This document shows, one piece after another, positions 17,982 through 20,750 of a DNA stretch of 20,750 nucleotides. Positions within the stretch are counted from its first letter, which is position 1. Every line of letters starts with the position of its first letter. The position numbers and the translations under genes were made by a program. The stretch covers positions 1 to 20,750 of IMG/VR virus record IMGVR_UViG_3300020470_003168; one strand, given 5' to 3'. This stretch comes from a virus. The notes under the pieces are model-generated. The model was not told where the DNA came from, ran no database searches, and saw only the letters and a list, made by a program, of their open reading frames with translations.

Positions 17982-20750
17982 CACGATATTCTCATTATAT
18001 ATGCAAGTGCAAAATATGGTGGTAGGTTCTTATCGGTTCCTGCTACACCTTCATTGTTAATAGTGATGCCAGTTGTTGCATATTCTGTTGGTTCATAACC
18101 ATTTACTCCTATTCCTGATTCTTCAATAACACCGTCACCAGAATCACTATTTGAATAAGCAACGTTGTGAAGGTGACCCTGACCATCGTTAGGTTCAGTA
18201 ATACCATGATTATGCTGAACAACAACTGCATCCTTAGAACCACCAGAAGGAGTTAGACTTCCAGTAACATTTGTTTTCCATCCAGAATTATACTGATTGG
18301 CACCAATAATAAATTTATCCCTTAAATCTGGTGCACCAGCACTTACAGCAGCAGCAGAATCATCACACAATATCCAATTTGTCAATGCATCAAGTGCAGT
18401 CTTAGTTCCAGAATACATTATAATACCACCAACTGGAACATCAGACCCTGCAGGTGCTTGATCTTTAACAGCAGTTGCTAAATCTTCTATTGATACTTGA
18501 GTATAAATTTCTGGGGAATTAGGAAAATTTGCAGCAGAACCTAAACCCCAATCAGCTTGAGTATCATGAGACCTATGTTGGATTTTAAAGTAAGTTTTCT
18601 CAGTAATTGTAAGTTGAGTATCTCCAAAAGATCTAGTCTGACTATTTGTACTTATATTTGATGAATCAAATTCACTACTTCCTTGGATATACGTTGCACT
18701 ATTAAAATCACTATTATTTGCATAAACTAATCGAGTTTTATGCATATTTACATTATATGCTGGAGCACTCCATTTTATATTATATGTTCCTGATGGTAAT
18801 GAAAAAGAAACATTATTAGATTCTAAAGTGACAAAATCTTGAGGATCATTTTCTTTATTTAAAGTTCTATCTCTCCAGTCACCTAAGGTAAATGTTCCAC
18901 CATGAGTACCTGAAGTTTTTTCATCCCATAATTCTGCAACCTTAGTCATTCCAGATGTAGAAGAACCTCCTCCTCCACTACCACCATTCTCCTTAACAGC
19001 AGTTTTTAAATCTTCTACAAATATTTGTGTATATATTTCATGGTCACCTATCTGAGATGCCTGACCCCAGTTACCAGCATCCTGATATTGCTGTATTACA
19101 AAATATTCTTTCTGTGTGGTGGTAATAATATAACTACCACAACTATAATAATTAGATTCACCTGGATCGGCAGTATCTGAATATCCTGATTCACCTAATA
19201 TTTCAGTTCGATTAGATGAACCTGAAGGAAATGTTATATCAGTATCATGAACTAATTGAGTCCTTACATTTGCTGCATCATGAGCAGGACATCTCCAATT
19301 TATACGATAAGTTCCTGCTGGTAATGAAAAAATCTGATTAACCATAGTCGCAGGAACATCCGAACCAGTTTCTAAAGTAACCAAACCAGTAGGATCATCT
19401 TTCGTATTTAAAGATCTAGTACGCCAAGCTTGTAATGTATCTGGAGCACCCGCACTATCACTACTAGGTTTTCTATCATATATTCTTGCATGTCTACTAG
19501 TTCCCGATACATAATCATCTCCAGCATTCTTAACAGCAGTTGCCAAATCTTCTACAGATACTTGAGTATAAATCTCAGTAGCACCGCTTATATTTGATGG
19601 TTTACCTAAAACATTAGCATCATTTGTAGTACCACTTCCTATAATCTGAATTCTGATATAAGTAGTTTCCGAAACTGTAATAAGGGCAATACCAGTTGAT
19701 GATTCTTGAGGATTAAGTACACCAGCCTGACTTGGTGCATGTTCTGAAGACCCTAATATTGAAGTTGGACTACTAAAACTACTATTATCATCATACTGTA
19801 ATCGAGATTGAAAATTACCTATCATATAAGCAGGAGTATCCCATTTTATTTCATAACTTCCTGCTGGTACTGCAAAATAAACATGCCCTGAATCTAAAGT
19901 AACAATACCTTTAGGATCTGTTGTGCTATTTAAAGTTCTATTTTTCCAAGTACCCAAGTCACCTGGATTTGAATAAGTTCCTCCACCAGTACCTGTAGTT
20001 TCTGTCTGATATATTTTAGCAACTCTAGTAGTTCCTGTACTATCATTAGCACCAGCAGAAGCAGAAGCACTGGTATCATACCAAATATCACCTTCACAAA
20101 GATTACCAGTAGGTTCAGTATCACCAACATACCTATTACCATAAGCATTACTGGTTGAACCAATACCTATGATTGCAGTATTACCAGAAGTAGCAACAGT
20201 AATAGGTGCATCTAAAGCATCACATGTTCTTACAGTTCTTGGATCACTCTGACTTAAATCATCAGAATATTGTTTAACTTGAACAGAAGCAAGACCTCCT
20301 CCACCACTACCAGATTCATCAGCCCAATAAACACTTGAACCAAATCCACCACTCTTTAATACCTGACCATTTGTTCCATAAATTTGATCAGAAGTTCTTC
20401 CAGTACCTTGAGCATCGATTCCAATTTCTCCTACTTTACCAATACGCAATCTTTCTACAACATCACCACCACTTGATCCACCACCACCTGTATAAAACAT
20501 TAGAGATGAGAAAGTATTATCAGAAGCACGTTGCATCTCAATACGAGCATCAGCATCACTACCACCTGATTTAAAATCAATATATGGTCCTGTAGATGTT
20601 AGATACGCATCATCAGTTCTTTTTAATTCAAGTGCACCATCAGCCGTTAAAGCAGCATAATTCTGAGCTGAAGAGGTAGTTGGAGTTACAGCAGTTTGTG
20701 TACTATCTTTCTCAACTTTTATCCAAGCACCAAGTGGTACAGATGAATTT
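17981..20750 (-). CDS. Short-tail-fibre / tail-collar protein with three tandem jelly-roll-like domains (partial, 5' end beyond window)
   Basis: The frame stays open to the right edge, giving 922 visible residues. An internal ATG at 20536 is unlikely to be the start because clear coding continues upstream (ALTADGALELKR, GPYIDFKSGG). In order: the DGALEL/YIDF module, a GTNGQVLKSGG motif, a VGDTEPTGN / GDIWYD motif, three ~177-residue repeats, and a phage tail-collar domain at the end. The collar shows VPVGGIIMYSGT, LCDD, LRDKFIIGA, a QHNHG motif, H-L-H-N and the ending NLPPYFALAYIMRIS. T4 gp12, the short tail fibre, has a related collar domain where histidines in an H-x-H motif bind metal. By analogy this may be a baseplate-attached receptor-binding fibre. 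Direct equivalence to gp12 is not shown, since the repeats make it much longer than gp12. Confidence 0.88.
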   Translation of the reverse strand, partial: NSSVPLGAWIKVEKDSTQTAVTPTTSSAQNYAALTADGALELKRTDDAYLTSTGPYIDFKSGGSDADARIEMQRASDNTFSSLMFYTGGGGSSGGDVVERLRIGKVGEIGIDAQGTGRTSDQIYGTNGQVLKSGGFGSSVYWADESGSGGGGLASVQVKQYSDDLSQSDPRTVRTCDALDAPITVATSGNTAIIGIGSTSNAYGNRYVGDTEPTGNLCEGDIWYDTSASASAGANDSTGTTRVAKIYQTETTGTGGGTYSNPGDLGTWKNRTLNSTTDPKGIVTLDSGHVYFAVPAGSYEIKWDTPAYMIGNFQSRLQYDDNSSFSSPTSILGSSEHAPSQAGVLNPQESSTGIALITVSETTYIRIQIIGSGTTNDANVLGKPSNISGATEIYTQVSVEDLATAVKNAGDDYVSGTSRHARIYDRKPSSDSAGAPDTLQAWRTRSLNTKDDPTGLVTLETGSDVPATMVNQIFSLPAGTYRINWRCPAHDAANVRTQLVHDTDITFPSGSSNRTEILGESGYSDTADPGESNYYSCGSYIITTTQKEYFVIQQYQDAGNWGQASQIGDHEIYTQIFVEDLKTAVKENGGSGGGGSSTSGMTKVAELWDEKTSGTHGGTFTLGDWRDRTLNKENDPQDFVTLESNNVSFSLPSGTYNIKWSAPAYNVNMHKTRLVYANNSDFNSATYIQGSSEFDSSNISTNSQTRSFGDTQLTITEKTYFKIQHRSHDTQADWGLGSAANFPNSPEIYTQVSIEDLATAVKDQAPAGSDVPVGGIIMYSGTKTALDALTNWILCDDSAAAVSAGAPDLRDKFIIGANQYNSGWKTNVTGSLTPSGGSKDAVVVQHNHGITEPNDGQGHLHNVAYSNSDSGDGVIEESGIGVNGYEPTEYATTGITINNEGVAGTDKNLPPYFALAYIMRIS
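17984..18445 (-). other. Phage tail-collar domain at the end of the collar protein
   Basis: About 150 residues begin at VPVGGIIMYSG and end IMRIS. Visible hallmarks are NWILCDD, PDLRDKFIIGA, VQHNHG with a second H-x-H (GHLHN) about 14 residues later, and LPPYFALAYI. The His motifs are candidates for metal binding by analogy with T4 gp12. Confidence 0.85.
18464..20030 (-). repeat. Three tandem ~177-residue domains in the collar protein
   Basis: Copies lie at about 19529-20030, 18992-19500 and 18464-18950. The ends are spaced 537 and 528 bases apart. Shared elements in order: W-(K/R)-x-R-(T/S)-LN, DP-x-x-(I/L/F)-VTL, (V/L)PAG/PSG-(S/T)-Y-x-I-x-W, a PA-(Y/H) and R/T-(R/Q)-L strand, (I)-(L/Q)-G-(S/E)-S, (F/I)-x-IQ, EIYTQ-(V/I)-x-(V/I)-EDL-(A/K)-TAVK. 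The third copy (FKIQHRSHDTQ, EIYTQ) most resembles a domain common in phage collar proteins. A stretch of about 45 bases at each copy end is also similar at DNA level. Confidence 0.85.

Noticed and set aside
19930-20163. Minus-strand frame of 77 codons with a hydrophobic product
   Set aside because: Out of frame within the first tandem repeat of the collar protein; the hydrophobic look is a shift artefact.
20534-20536. ATG at 20536 as the true start of the collar protein
   Set aside because: The frame remains open for 71 more codons to the edge, and these encode a module shared with two other proteins, so the start lies outside the window.
20335-20574. Plus-strand open frame rich in His
   Set aside because: The His run comes from reading the antisense of Gly-rich codons in another frame of the collar gene.
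1-20750. CRISPR array or tRNA genes
   Set aside because: Repeats present are protein-coding with diverged copies, not short identical repeats with spacers. No cloverleaf-like segment or CCA-type end was noticed in the few short gaps.

Overview
The window is AT-rich and almost wholly coding, and every gene lies on the minus strand, so it reads from right to left. Its content is a tail-fibre and virion-structural block of a T4-like marine myovirus. The closest resemblance is to cyanophages of Prochlorococcus and Synechococcus or to pelagiphages. This rests on protein architecture I recognise: very long proteins built from GIGT..P..LxV repeats, a phage tail-collar C-terminus, a Peptidase_S74 intramolecular chaperone, a tail-assembly-chaperone-like protein, and the TWGDW..QEGED C-terminal motif of cyanophage fibres. 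No photosynthesis or replication gene is present to fix the host, so the exact phage group is inferred.

Layout in reading order. (1) 20750-17981: a collar/short-tail-fibre-like protein, open at the right edge, with three tandem copies of a jelly-roll-like domain before the collar domain. (2) 17954-11136: a 2272-residue fibre with a YadA-head-like repeat region, five copies of a ~110-residue cassette and a duplicated C-terminal module. (3) 11136-10801: a 111-residue fibre-tip-like protein, coupled to the fibre by a TAATG overlap. (4) 10783-10394: a tail-fibre assembly-chaperone-like protein. (5) 10331 (or 10340)-10146: a small unknown protein behind a consensus sigma-70 promoter. (6) 10089-4375: a 1904-residue protein with a pectin-lyase-like N-terminus and an S74 self-cleaving chaperone C-terminus. 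(7) 4365-2233: a 710-residue fibre protein. (8) 2228-1: a glycine-rich structural protein, open at the left edge.

The large proteins probably form trimeric fibres or baseplate appendages for host recognition, with the chaperone-like protein and the S74 domain assisting folding. Sequence modules are shared between them, which suggests growth by duplication and recombination. Gaps between genes are all under 60 bases. T4-late-like boxes (NATAAATA) occur near several gene starts. The one sharply different signal is the host-type promoter at 10355-10383, which suggests early expression of the small gene inside a late cluster. There are no tRNAs, CRISPR arrays, insertion sequences, clear terminators or plausible plus-strand genes.
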